Positions 44,860-53,093 of a stretch of 64,000 bases of DNA are shown here, piece by piece. The stretch spans positions 558,001 through 622,000 of the forward strand of contig JADJIQ010000002.1 of assembly GCA_016707005.1 (NCBI GenBank), written 5' to 3'. The position numbers and the translations under genes are program-made. This DNA comes from Ignavibacteria bacterium (GTDB lineage Bacteria; Bacteroidota; Ignavibacteria; Kapaibacteriales; Kapaibacteriaceae). A model generated the notes under the pieces. The model made no database searches. It saw nothing but the letters and a program-made list of their open reading frames with translations, and was not told the origin of the DNA. The first letter of the stretch is position 1. Every line of letters begins with the position of its first letter.

Positions 44860-47082
44860 TCATTGGATCGTAAGACGAACCCCTGCGTAGAACATCCGAG
44901 AATCAAGCGGACCCCATGTAAGTGAGGCATCGAATGTTTCACCGTAGGGCATGTCTGCACCGAGGATCGGATCGTCCTGAATGAAGTTCGTTGCGTTCTC
45001 GATTCCAACGTAGACATCGAATGTTCCGAAGCGTTTTGTGATCTGCGCGTTCACACGCCACCATGACGGGAAGGTTGAAGCCAACGTGGCTCCCGGAGGG
45101 TTCCCTGCAGTGGTTGGGAGACGCCCCGTGCTATTCCATGCTACGGTCAGGTCGGCTTGCCATTCACTTTCTATCGTTGCATACGAGAGCGTGGTCAGAA
45201 CACGAGACCTGCTCACCATCGGACGTTGTTGCTGTATTCCTCCGTAGGGGGCTTGCACATCAACCCATCTGTATGCCACAAGTACGTCCAAACGTGGAAT
45301 GGGCGAGACCAATATCTGCGCCATCACGTTTGTTGCATAGCTCGTGCCGTTGAGATTCGTGACCCATACTTCGCGTACCGACCTGTCATAGTCAACCACC
45401 ACCTGATTCATGAACGACGTTGAATAGATCTCCGCATCGAAGGTGATCGGTCGCGCGGCGACTTCAAATGACGTTGTGAACGAGGCTCCCACGTTCCACG
45501 AGTCCTCGGGGCTGAACGACTGATCGAAGTAGACTTGTCGCGAGTTGATGTAGGACGATAGATTTTCCGTCACAACACTTGCAACGCGCCATCCTCTGCC
45601 GATGGATGCTCGGATCGACGTCATGCCCGTTGCACTCCATTTTATGTGAGCGCGCGGCACCACTCGTGTTCCGTAGAGATTGTGAGCATCAGCACGAAGT
45701 CCGGCAAGGATCGTCACGTTCTTCACAGGCTGCAACGTTGCCTCTGCATAGAGTCCGGGCACACGTTCTATGCGCGAGAATGAGTTCGTCATCAGCGATT
45801 CTTGCACGTCATCATAGAGGTAGGAGAAGCCCCCTACCAGCTTGATTTCCTCGGAGAACGGCAGGGCAAGGACGCCACGCACATTCACAGTTCGCTGCTG
45901 ACCATGTGCCTGGCGGAGTCCGAACGTTGAGGTTGCATCGTGATAGGCACCGGCAACAACAAGTGATACGCCACTGCCTTCCATATCGCCAAAGGCATTG
46001 AGCAAACCGAATTTGATGAATCCGTCTGCGTGACCAATATCTGTTACGATATCGTACGGGGCTCCATTCGTTGAGTCATGTGCATGTGGATCTCCGGCAT
46101 GTCCAACGACGCTCTGTCCGGACGTGTGCTGGTCAATGAGTCCACGCACAAACACCTGCCATTCTATCTCATCATTGTTGTACAACCATCGATGAACAAG
46201 GTTCACTTGTTTGAATGCCGGGATGTCTGCAAACCCATCGTTGTTATTATCCATTGTCATGTCCATGATCCGGCCATGGAGCATGGTCATCGTGCTGAGT
46301 TCATCCGTTATCTGCTGTGCACCATAGAGATTGAGTTCGAAGCGTGCTTGTGTGTTGCCGTACGCATTCACGTAGAGGGAGGGGGCTGTGCGTGGATCGT
46401 GCATACAGATGTTGATCTGACCAGTCATGGACTCATATCCATTGGTGACGGTAGAAGCCCCTTTGGAAATACTGATCGACTCCATGAAGGGTCCGGGCAC
46501 GTGATCGAGTCCGTACGGCATCTCAAGTGAGCGAACTAACGGCACAGCCTCGATCAAGAACTGTGTATAGAGACCGCGCAGTCCAAGCAGTTGGATCTGC
46601 TTTGCGCCACTGACAGCATCGGCAAAGGACACTTCCACGGACGGGTTCTTCTCAAACGACTCAGCAAGAGAACAACACGCAGCTTTCACCAGATCCTTCT
46701 TAGTGATCATCTCCGTCTTTTGCGGGGCTCGAGTGATTGTAGGCTGGTCTGCTTCTACGGTCACTACATTCTCCGTCCGTAGCTGCAGTACGATCTCTAT
46801 CGTGTCAGTTGGTGCCACGACGTACTGCGTCTCATATCCGGCATAGCGGATCTCCAGCGTATCTGTTTGGGCCGACCGTTTGATCATGAAGTGCCCATCG
46901 GCCGAGGTCAGCGTTCCTTCACGTGTTCCCTTCCACAGGACCGTGGCGCTGCGTAACGGGTCTCTTTCAGTTCGTAGACCTTCGGCTGTCACACGTCCAT
47001 GAAGGACGGACTGCGCTGCAAGACCGATCGGCAGACAAGAAAGGGCAAGCCAAGCAGCGGCTCGCAGAAGGTTCAATGACAT
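44860..47082 (-). CDS. TonB-dependent outer-membrane receptor, probably for a metal
   Basis: The 740-residue protein has a signal peptide, a carboxypeptidase-regulatory-like domain (about 25-110, GRVTAEG...RYAGYETQYV), a plug domain (KAACCSLAESFEKNPSVEVSFADAVSGAKQIQLLGLRGLYTQ split over about 130-220) and a C-terminal 22-strand barrel ending LTWGPLDSRMFYAGVRLTIQ. The KAACCSLAESFE plug and a His-rich loop (VGHAGDPHAHD) are common in Bacteroidota receptors linked to copper or heavy metals. It follows the HYC/CC/PP-type gene by 75 bp. The substrate is an inference. Confidence 0.87.
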   Translation of the reverse strand: MSLNLLRAAAWLALSCLPIGLAAQSVLHGRVTAEGLRTERDPLRSATVLWKGTREGTLTSADGHFMIKRSAQTDTLEIRYAGYETQYVVAPTDTIEIVLQLRTENVVTVEADQPTITRAPQKTEMITKKDLVKAACCSLAESFEKNPSVEVSFADAVSGAKQIQLLGLRGLYTQFLIEAVPLVRSLEMPYGLDHVPGPFMESISISKGASTVTNGYESMTGQINICMHDPRTAPSLYVNAYGNTQARFELNLYGAQQITDELSTMTMLHGRIMDMTMDNNNDGFADIPAFKQVNLVHRWLYNNDEIEWQVFVRGLIDQHTSGQSVVGHAGDPHAHDSTNGAPYDIVTDIGHADGFIKFGLLNAFGDMEGSGVSLVVAGAYHDATSTFGLRQAHGQQRTVNVRGVLALPFSEEIKLVGGFSYLYDDVQESLMTNSFSRIERVPGLYAEATLQPVKNVTILAGLRADAHNLYGTRVVPRAHIKWSATGMTSIRASIGRGWRVASVVTENLSSYINSRQVYFDQSFSPEDSWNVGASFTTSFEVAARPITFDAEIYSTSFMNQVVVDYDRSVREVWVTNLNGTSYATNVMAQILVSPIPRLDVLVAYRWVDVQAPYGGIQQQRPMVSRSRVLTTLSYATIESEWQADLTVAWNSTGRLPTTAGNPPGATLASTFPSWWRVNAQITKRFGTFDVYVGIENATNFIQDDPILGADMPYGETFDASLTWGPLDSRMFYAGVRLTIQ

Positions 47083-47157
47083 TGTTACCTCATTCCGTTC
47101 AACACAGAAAGACCGCCTGGCACCTTGCCGGGGGTCTGGGAGTGGGACGGTAGAGGT

Positions 47158-47517
47158 CTAGATCCTAAAAAGGCAAAGTTTCGACCGGTCAGGGGGCTCT
47201 GCCGGTGTCCTGTCCACTTGTTCCTGGAGCGGGCGCGTTAGGCCCGTCTGAACGAGGTCACCCACGAGTTCAAAGGCCATTCCTTCACACTCAGAGGGGG
47301 AAGGTGCGCCGATGTGCGAGACCTGACCTTCATTTTTTACGGAGGTAACTGAAACTTCATCCGTGCAGCAGGATTCTTCCTCACAACAATCTTCCGGCGG
47401 GCAACTTTCTGCCACCGCTTCTCCCCCACAGTAGTGGATCATCACAGGCAGTCCTGTGGTGGCTGCAAAAAACAGCACCAGGGAAACAACGGCGATGAGG
47501 GGGCGAAGCTGGAACAT
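47158..47517 (-). CDS. Small Cys-rich exported protein, HYC_CC_PP family
   Basis: The 119-residue protein has a hydrophobic N-terminus, then HYCGGE, DCCEEESCC and a C-terminal PPDRSKLCLFRI, which match the HYC/CC/PP pattern of a Bacteroidota family usually found next to TonB-dependent receptors. The paired cysteines suggest metal binding. The gene lies just upstream of the receptor on the same strand. A TAGTTTTG box ends 7 nt before the ATG. The exact role is unknown. Confidence 0.75.
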   Translation of the reverse strand: MFQLRPLIAVVSLVLFFAATTGLPVMIHYCGGEAVAESCPPEDCCEEESCCTDEVSVTSVKNEGQVSHIGAPSPSECEGMAFELVGDLVQTGLTRPLQEQVDRTPAEPPDRSKLCLFRI

Positions 47518-47524
47518 TGTCTTG

Positions 47525-47532
47525 CAAAACTA
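47525..47532 (-). promoter_or_regulatory. Putative -7 box of the HYC_CC_PP/TonB operon
   Basis: The minus strand reads TAGTTTTG, fitting TAnnTTTG, 7 nt before the ATG at 47517. No -33 element was found. Confidence 0.4.
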
Positions 47533-47623
47533 CGTATCTGAGGCTTGTGGACGATATTTTCTTGGTGGGATTGTCCAGTTTCAGTACGTTACAACCGAAA
47601 ACGTCCAAGTACAGGAGGGGTCC

Positions 47624-47857
47624 ATGCCTGACGTCATTAAGCACTACAGCACCGAAGAGGTTACCGTTGTGTGGCAACCTGAAAAGTGCATCCATTCTGC
47701 ACACTGCTTCAGGAACCTGCCAAGTGTCTTCAATCCACGCGTAAAACCGTGGGTACAACCTGAAAATGCCGAATCGGCCGAGCTTGTTTCGGTGGTGCGA
47801 GGTTGCCCAAGCGGTGCACTCTCGATCGCCAAAGGAGCCGGAGCTGCAGAGGAGTAA
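47624..47857 (+). CDS. Small mono-cluster ferredoxin-like protein (Fer4_19 type)
   Basis: The ATG at 47624 has AGGAGGGG just upstream and gives 77 residues. It contains EKCIHSAHCFRNLPSVF and RGCPSGALSI, the divergent 4Fe-4S mono-cluster pattern in which three or four Cys bind a cluster. It is probably a small electron carrier or a fused-domain remnant. The longer frame upstream overlaps the opposite-strand gene and shows no similarity, so I reject it. Redox partner is unknown. Confidence 0.85.
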   Translation: MPDVIKHYSTEEVTVVWQPEKCIHSAHCFRNLPSVFNPRVKPWVQPENAESAELVSVVRGCPSGALSIAKGAGAAEE

Positions 47858-47891
47858 CTTTCCGGCGCGGCATTCGTCTTTTTCTCTTGTG

Positions 47892-47908
47892 CGGTGGATA
47901 ATCCACCG
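47892..47908. promoter_or_regulatory. 17-bp palindrome, possible operator
   Basis: CGGTGGAT-A-ATCCACCG is a perfect palindrome with a 1-nt centre, 11 nt before a TATCTTTG box, so it would cover the -33 region of the next gene. The 1-nt loop argues against a hairpin terminator. Confidence 0.45.
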
Positions 47909-47918
47909 TCCGCATTCG

Positions 47919-47926
47919 TATCTTTG
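47919..47926 (+). promoter_or_regulatory. Putative -7 box of the Fn3-like gene
   Basis: TATCTTTG is a perfect TAnnTTTG and ends 4 nt before the ATG at 47931, so the mRNA would be leaderless. Confidence 0.5.
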
Positions 47927-47930
47927 CTCT

Positions 47931-48356
47931 ATGCGACGACTAGCCCTCATCATAGGAATTCTTGCAGTGACATCCGTTGCTGGTGTTGCCGTGCAGGTAA
48001 CGCTGCAGTATTTCCAGGCAAAGTCCAATGGAACGTCCGTTTCTCTCGAGTGGAAGTCGAACAACGAGCCTGATCTCGTTCAGTATGAGATCGAACGCGC
48101 CGGCGAAGACAATGCCTTTCGTTATATCGCAACTGTCCAAGCCAAGGGCAACAATCAATCCTATACCTATCGTGACGATGAAGCTTTTGGCAAGCGCGAT
48201 GGGAATGACGGCTCTGTAGCTCGCAACTATTTTACCTATCGCCTCAAGATGATCGGTGCCGACCAGAACACGAGTTATTCGAACACCGTGGGCGTAACGC
48301 ATAATGTGAGCGGTATCAAACGCACGTGGGGCATGATCAAGGAAATGTTCCGCTGA
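47931..48356 (+). CDS. Exported protein with fibronectin type III-like domain
   Basis: The ATG at 47931 gives 141 residues. A signal peptide or membrane anchor (LALIIGILAVTSVAGVAVQ) is followed by VSLEWKSNNEPDLVQYEIERAGEDNAF and TYRLKMIGADQNTSYSNTVGV, the strand pattern of an Fn3 domain. Many FCB secreted proteins have such a domain as a C-terminal piece, but here it is the whole protein. It heads a plus-strand run that continues with the HExxH protease. The function is unknown. Confidence 0.72.
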   Translation: MRRLALIIGILAVTSVAGVAVQVTLQYFQAKSNGTSVSLEWKSNNEPDLVQYEIERAGEDNAFRYIATVQAKGNNQSYTYRDDEAFGKRDGNDGSVARNYFTYRLKMIGADQNTSYSNTVGVTHNVSGIKRTWGMIKEMFR

Positions 48357-49993
48357 CGTTGTTGGCGGTACTCCATCGCAATTCAGTCTCGCGAGCAGGT
48401 TTATTCCTGTTCGCGTTTTGTTTTTTCTCCCTTCCTCTTGCTGCACAGCGATCCTTTCAGTCGCACTGCGGTTTTGCTGTACAGACCACTCCCGAACTCG
48501 TGCGCAAGGTTCAGGCAGGCATTCAGGCCGGCCAACGACCTGTGCTCCCCTTCTTTGTTGATGCCACTTCCGGTCGTTTCCGCGTCCACTATGCAACAAG
48601 CGGACCCGATGCTGTTGATGTTTCGGACCTCGATGGAAACTCCGTACCAGACTATGTGGATGAGTGCATCCGCACGTTGGAACACGTCTATCGGGCTGAG
48701 ATCGATACACTAGGGTACTTGCCACCTCCCTCGGATGGAGTAGACGGTGGAAATGGGGCGATCGACGTATACGTTCGAGACCTCAGTCAAGCTGGTCCGT
48801 CGGGGAGCAGTTTGTATGGTGTAACAACACTCGATAAGATCATCAGCTCTTCGCCGATCGACCGATACACCACCTGGATGGACGTTGACAACAACTTTGC
48901 CGAAGCGGACCGCGACGCTTCGGGTAGGCCGGCTTATGCAACGTTCGGGATCGATGCATTACACGTTACATGCGCGCACGAATTCCATCATGTGATCCAG
49001 AATGGGAGGTACGGTTTAGCAACCTCTCAGCTCATGTTCTATGAGCTGTCCTCAACGTGGATGGAGTTACGCATTTGGCCGGAGGTTCGCGACTGGGCGA
49101 TCTACACCAATGAACTCTTTGCGGAACCTGAGCAGTGGCCATTCTCAGACCCAGCGGCGATCAACGGATACGTTTGGGGATGGTATGGCAATGTGATGCA
49201 GAACGTGTCGGCGAACACAATGCGCACCGCTTGGGAAAAGATCGGCTTGGGCATTCGACCTGCACAAGCAGTTGTTGATGCCTACTCACAACATGGCGCT
49301 GCCTTCACGGATGTGTTTTGTTCACAGCTTCCGATCTTCTATCAAACCGGATCGAGAGGACAAGAGAATACCGTGATTCCCGGTGCCGAGGATATCGATG
49401 AGATCAGACTCTATTCAGACGAACGCGCTATCGCACCGAGCGTTGTTTCATCCGGGGCACTGCGGGCATTTGAGGTGCGGGCGTTGCGTTTTTCTATACC
49501 ATCCAACTCAGGTGCTGAGCCAATAAGCGTTGCCGTTCTTTTATCGTGGCCGAATGAAACAGCCTACGTCAATGGGAATGCTTTTACCGCTCTTTCATAC
49601 ACCGTTACCCTAACCAACAGTCCATTACCGAGCGATGCTATCGTTCCCGGCACCTCGTGGGGTGTGCGTGTCTCTCCGGAATCGATCTGCGTTACACTTG
49701 ATGGTGCACAGACCCGAAAACCCGCCTCCCCCTATCCGCAACCAATTTCGATCTCAGCAACACGTTTGCTGTATGTACCAATAGCAGACGGGATCCCCGG
49801 TGAAAACGTCACCCTCTCCCTAATGACCGTCTCAACCATCGGCCTTTCAACCTCGAGCTCCACCGTAGTGCTCGACGGCGACCGAATCGTTGCACTCTTC
49901 GAACTTCCTGCCGATCTTACGCCCGGCACCTATCTCGTCCGCGTGGAGTCCAAGGACGGGTCCACCCTACTCAAGATCTCCGTACGCCGATGA
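48326..49993 (+). CDS. Secreted HExxH metalloprotease, MXAN_6640 type
   Basis: The 555-residue frame contains CAHEFHHVIQNG near residue 215, a zinc HExxH site preceded by DVDNNFAEAD and followed by ELSSTWMELRIWPEV, the pattern of the MXAN_6640 family of putative metalloproteases. A signal peptide (AGLFLFAFCFFSLPLAAQ) begins near residue 25. The start is uncertain: the GTG at 48326 lies in the previous gene, and CTG at 48353 or TTG at 48359 are better placed after AGGAA. The C-terminal 60 residues (GTYLVRVESKDGSTLLKISVRR) look like a T9SS-type sorting tail. Confidence 0.8.
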   Translation: MGHDQGNVPLTLLAVLHRNSVSRAGLFLFAFCFFSLPLAAQRSFQSHCGFAVQTTPELVRKVQAGIQAGQRPVLPFFVDATSGRFRVHYATSGPDAVDVSDLDGNSVPDYVDECIRTLEHVYRAEIDTLGYLPPPSDGVDGGNGAIDVYVRDLSQAGPSGSSLYGVTTLDKIISSSPIDRYTTWMDVDNNFAEADRDASGRPAYATFGIDALHVTCAHEFHHVIQNGRYGLATSQLMFYELSSTWMELRIWPEVRDWAIYTNELFAEPEQWPFSDPAAINGYVWGWYGNVMQNVSANTMRTAWEKIGLGIRPAQAVVDAYSQHGAAFTDVFCSQLPIFYQTGSRGQENTVIPGAEDIDEIRLYSDERAIAPSVVSSGALRAFEVRALRFSIPSNSGAEPISVAVLLSWPNETAYVNGNAFTALSYTVTLTNSPLPSDAIVPGTSWGVRVSPESICVTLDGAQTRKPASPYPQPISISATRLLYVPIADGIPGENVTLSLMTVSTIGLSTSSSTVVLDGDRIVALFELPADLTPGTYLVRVESKDGSTLLKISVRR

Positions 49994-50631
49994 CAAGCTT
50001 CTCTCTCACCGGAGTTCGAAAGTCCTACAACGGAAGAACTGTCCTCAGAGATATCGCTGTGTCCGGCACTTCGGGCGATGTGGTAGGTATACTTGGAGCC
50101 AACGGCAGCGGAAAATCCACACTAATGCGGATCATTGCCGGAGTCCTGCGTGCTGACGCTGGGGACATCTCTCTTACGGTGAATGGAACAGTGATCGAGT
50201 CCGAGCAACGACCGTTCTCCTGCGGATATGTAGCCCCCTACCTTCAGATCTACGACGAGTTCACTCCACGCGAACTGCTGCATGTACATGCCGAACTGCA
50301 CGGGAAGAGATCATCCGAAGAGCATATCGATGCTGTCCTCCGCCGTGTCGGTCTGGACCGGTACACCAATGAGATCGTGCGAACATTCTCGAGCGGTATG
50401 AGACAACGTGTGTCTATTGCATTGGCTGTGAGTCTCATACCTCCCGTATTGATGCTCGATGAACCTTCAACTACGCTGGATACAAATGGCAGAGCGATCT
50501 TGATACAGGAGATCGTTGCACACCAGCAACGTGGCGGGATCGTCTTTCTAGCAACCAACGACGAACGAGAAAGAGAACTATGCACACACTCCATCACCGT
50601 CTCGCCCTCTGTATTGCAACAATCTGCCTAG
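49990..50631 (+). CDS. ABC transporter ATP-binding protein, no permease nearby
   Basis: The 213-residue protein has Walker A GANGSGKST (about 36-44), signature FSSGMRQRVSIAL and Walker B VLMLDEPSTTLD. The style is like CcmA or ABC-2 type exporters. It overlaps the protease stop by 4 bp (ATGA) and the next gene by 52 bp. No permease gene is next to it, so its membrane partner must be encoded elsewhere or it may have a different role. The frame is intact. Confidence 0.85.
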   Translation: MTSFSLTGVRKSYNGRTVLRDIAVSGTSGDVVGILGANGSGKSTLMRIIAGVLRADAGDISLTVNGTVIESEQRPFSCGYVAPYLQIYDEFTPRELLHVHAELHGKRSSEEHIDAVLRRVGLDRYTNEIVRTFSSGMRQRVSIALAVSLIPPVLMLDEPSTTLDTNGRAILIQEIVAHQQRGGIVFLATNDERERELCTHSITVSPSVLQQSA

Positions 50632-51491
50632 CGGTTGTTCTGCCTGCGTGCGGTGATACGGCACAGGGTAAGGCCGACGAAACGAAGCGCAGCTCCGACA
50701 CCTTGGCCATTAGCACGTGGAAACTTCCAAAGGAACTCAGTTTCTGCGGTGAACGGGTGCCGTTAGAGATTCCGGAGGTGCGTGAACGTGCAGAGCGAGA
50801 GTTCTACATCAATCTGCAAACACCCGGTCAGATCATCCTCTATATCAAGCGGTCCGGACGATACTTCCCAACGTTCGAAAAGCTGCTCAAAGAAGCCGGC
50901 GAGCCAGATGATCTGAAATACCTCAGTGTGGCAGAGAGCGCTCTGTTCATGGCTCGATCTCCCAAGGATGCTGTGGGGCTATGGCAGTTTATTCCGGGCA
51001 CAGGCCGCGCCTACGGCTTAACGATCAACGATGAGGTAGATGAACGTCGCAACGTTGCCAAGAGCACGAAGGCCGCTATTGCCTATCTACGCGCAGGACG
51101 TGATGCAAATGGATCGTGGTCCAATGCTGCTGCCGGCTACAACATGGGACACGAGAACCTTAGTGGCAATGTCAAGTTCCAGCAGAAGGAAGATTACTAC
51201 GATCTCTTCCTCAATGAAGAAACCTCGCGTTACATCCTCCGCATTGCCATGATCAAGCATTTGATGGAGCATGCACACGAATACGGCATCATCGTACCCA
51301 AATCAGAGCGCTATGACGAGCCCCCTACCCGCATCATACGGGAAAACGGAGCAGTTTCGAACTTGACGCAATGGGCCATTGCAAACGGCACAACGTATAA
51401 GGATGTGAAGCTCCTTAACCCTTGGATATTGGGTAGAGGCATTCCCGCACCAATGAACGGCAAGGCGTGGGAAATCCACATTCCGCGCTAG
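50580..51491 (+). CDS. Lytic transglycosylase lipoprotein (SLT domain)
   Basis: The 303-residue protein has a signal peptide with a lipobox (AVVLPAC), so it is probably lipidated. The SLT domain has ESALFMARSPKDAVGLWQFIPGTGRAYGL with the likely catalytic Glu119 in AESAL, and NAAAGYNMG, like MltD-type enzymes. The C-terminus (LTQWAIANGTTYKDVKLLNPWIL) resembles a LysM. It cleaves peptidoglycan between MurNAc and GlcNAc. It starts inside the ABC gene and overlaps the convergent DUF1573 gene stop by 4 bp. Confidence 0.88.
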   Translation: MHTLHHRLALCIATICLAVVLPACGDTAQGKADETKRSSDTLAISTWKLPKELSFCGERVPLEIPEVRERAEREFYINLQTPGQIILYIKRSGRYFPTFEKLLKEAGEPDDLKYLSVAESALFMARSPKDAVGLWQFIPGTGRAYGLTINDEVDERRNVAKSTKAAIAYLRAGRDANGSWSNAAAGYNMGHENLSGNVKFQQKEDYYDLFLNEETSRYILRIAMIKHLMEHAHEYGIIVPKSERYDEPPTRIIRENGAVSNLTQWAIANGTTYKDVKLLNPWILGRGIPAPMNGKAWEIHIPR

Positions 51492-52192
51492 CGCGCGGTG
51501 CCATAGGCAGGGAGCTCAAGGATCGGTAGGTCTGGATGTGATGTTTTTACTTTCACCATGCCGGTAAACCCACCAACCTTCTTCGGCGTCAGTTTGGCTA
51601 CGAGTTCTAGCTTCTCTTTCGACTTCAGGATCACAGCATCTCTGTAATTACATGTGATCCCATTGTCGGTGAACCAGTCGTAGAGTTTGATATCCTCGTC
51701 TGAGTTGTTCTCGACAAGGACGATCGACTCTGATTCCGTACCAACTTGAAGGTTCACGAAGTTGATAAACGGCATTGGATGTACTACAAGAACACGGTAC
51801 ATGAATGCCGTGAGCCAGATGGTTGTTTTCTTTTCTGTCGTGTCTGAAGAGGTGGCGTCAATCCACGACACTTCGATATTCTTCCGCACAGAACCAACCA
51901 GGGATGGGAAGACACTGAGTTGAACCTGCATCGTGGAAATCTCCCCAGGTGCAAGTTCGAGCTTGTCTGGATCCGTTTTTGTACATCCACATCCTGGATG
52001 GACATCTGTGATCTTCAGACGCTCGGTGCCAACATTCTTCATCTTGATCTCTGCGTCAAGATGTCCGCTGGCGGGTGGTTTTACTCTTCCCCAATCAAAT
52101 GTGTCTCCGCCAACAACTTCTAGCCTTGCCTGTGCATGCGTAATAATAGCACCAACCATGCCTAGGCATAGAGTGACGATGATTATCCTCAC
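51488..52192 (-). CDS. DUF1573 exported protein, copy B
   Basis: The 234-residue protein has a signal peptide (MRIIIVTLCLGMVGAIITHAQA) and one or two Ash-like beta domains. The first has DTFDWGRVKPPASGHLDAEIKMKNVG and then VHPGCGCTKTDPDKLELAPGE, the DUF1573 signature with its CGC motif. It is a clear duplicate of the gene upstream (copy A) with a 23-bp gap. The family is common in Bacteroidota and often binds nothing known. A structural or export role is the usual guess. Confidence 0.87.
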   Translation of the reverse strand: MRIIIVTLCLGMVGAIITHAQARLEVVGGDTFDWGRVKPPASGHLDAEIKMKNVGTERLKITDVHPGCGCTKTDPDKLELAPGEISTMQVQLSVFPSLVGSVRKNIEVSWIDATSSDTTEKKTTIWLTAFMYRVLVVHPMPFINFVNLQVGTESESIVLVENNSDEDIKLYDWFTDNGITCNYRDAVILKSKEKLELVAKLTPKKVGGFTGMVKVKTSHPDLPILELPAYGTAR

Positions 52193-52215
52193 AGCAGAGG
52201 TACTCCTGGATAGTA

Positions 52216-53019
52216 TTACTGTTTTGGAGAGGCAGGGTTTTGAAACACGGGGCTTTGTGGCTCTTGAACGAAACCATACGCCTTGAGATCAATGTCTACA
52301 TGGTCAGGATGCGATGACTTGCACTTGATCCCGCCGGTGTAGTTGCCCTTGACGGATGGGATCAGCTTTGCGATGATCTCCATCTTCTGGCCGGGCTTGA
52401 GAGTGACGCGAGTTGCTTGGTTGCAAACGATGCCACCTTCAGTGGACCAGTCTGAGAAGACAACATCTTGGTCGGAGTTGTTGGTCACTTCCATTTTCGA
52501 TGATGACTCTTGTCCGATCTTGAGATCATTGAACGAGAAGTAGATCGAAGGCGTGAACATCAGTGCTCGTTGCACATCGGCCTTAAGCCAGATATAGCCA
52601 GAGCGAACAGTTGTGTCTGCACCAACCGGAATAGGTGTGTTATTCGAACGCATAGCTGTAAGGGCTTTGTTTCCTTCCAGATCTGCCCATGAAACCGTGA
52701 TATTCTTCTGAACCGGGCCGGATTGAGCAGGGCTGATGTTGAGTTTGACCTTCATCGTACTGATCTCGCCCGGTGCGAGTTCGAATTTATCTGGATCTGT
52801 CTTTGTGCAACCGCAGCCCGGACGAACGTCCGTGATCTTCATCGAGCGGTCGCCAACATTCTTCATCTTGATCTCGGCCTCAAGGTGACCTTCTTTAGGG
52901 GGCTTAACTTTACCCCAATCATAGGTTTCACCACCAATAACTTCGAGTTTTGGTTGGGCAAGTGCGCCAACGGCTGCAAAACCGGCAACGGCAAGGACAA
53001 CAAAAAGACGCTTGACCAT
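52216..53019 (-). CDS. DUF1573 exported protein, copy A
   Basis: The 267-residue protein has a signal peptide (MVKRLFVVLAVAGFAAVGALAQ) and the same DUF1573 pattern (ETYDWGKVKPPKEGHLEAEIKMKNVG, VRPGCGCTKTDPDKFELAPGE). It is longer than copy B at the C-terminus, which is Pro/Gln/Ser-rich. AGGAG lies before the ATG and a perfect -7 box (TATATTTG) 55 nt upstream. It heads the two-gene transcript with copy B. Confidence 0.88.
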   Translation of the reverse strand: MVKRLFVVLAVAGFAAVGALAQPKLEVIGGETYDWGKVKPPKEGHLEAEIKMKNVGDRSMKITDVRPGCGCTKTDPDKFELAPGEISTMKVKLNISPAQSGPVQKNITVSWADLEGNKALTAMRSNNTPIPVGADTTVRSGYIWLKADVQRALMFTPSIYFSFNDLKIGQESSSKMEVTNNSDQDVVFSDWSTEGGIVCNQATRVTLKPGQKMEIIAKLIPSVKGNYTGGIKCKSSHPDHVDIDLKAYGFVQEPQSPVFQNPASPKQ

Positions 53020-53074
53020 ACGAGAGTACTCCTGTCTGAAATTGCTTAGATCTCATCCACTGACGATGAAGCCA

Positions 53075-53082
53075 CAAATATA
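53075..53082 (-). promoter_or_regulatory. Putative -7 box of the DUF1573 pair
   Basis: The minus strand reads TATATTTG, fitting TAnnTTTG, 55 nt before the ATG at 53019. It also lies 12 bp past the stop of the beta-barrel gene, leaving little room for a terminator. Confidence 0.45.
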
Positions 53083-53093
53083 GTATCGGCAGG

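Noticed and set aside
47940..48725. 261-residue minus-strand ORF
   Set aside because: It is antisense to the Fn3-like and protease genes and has no recognisable domain.
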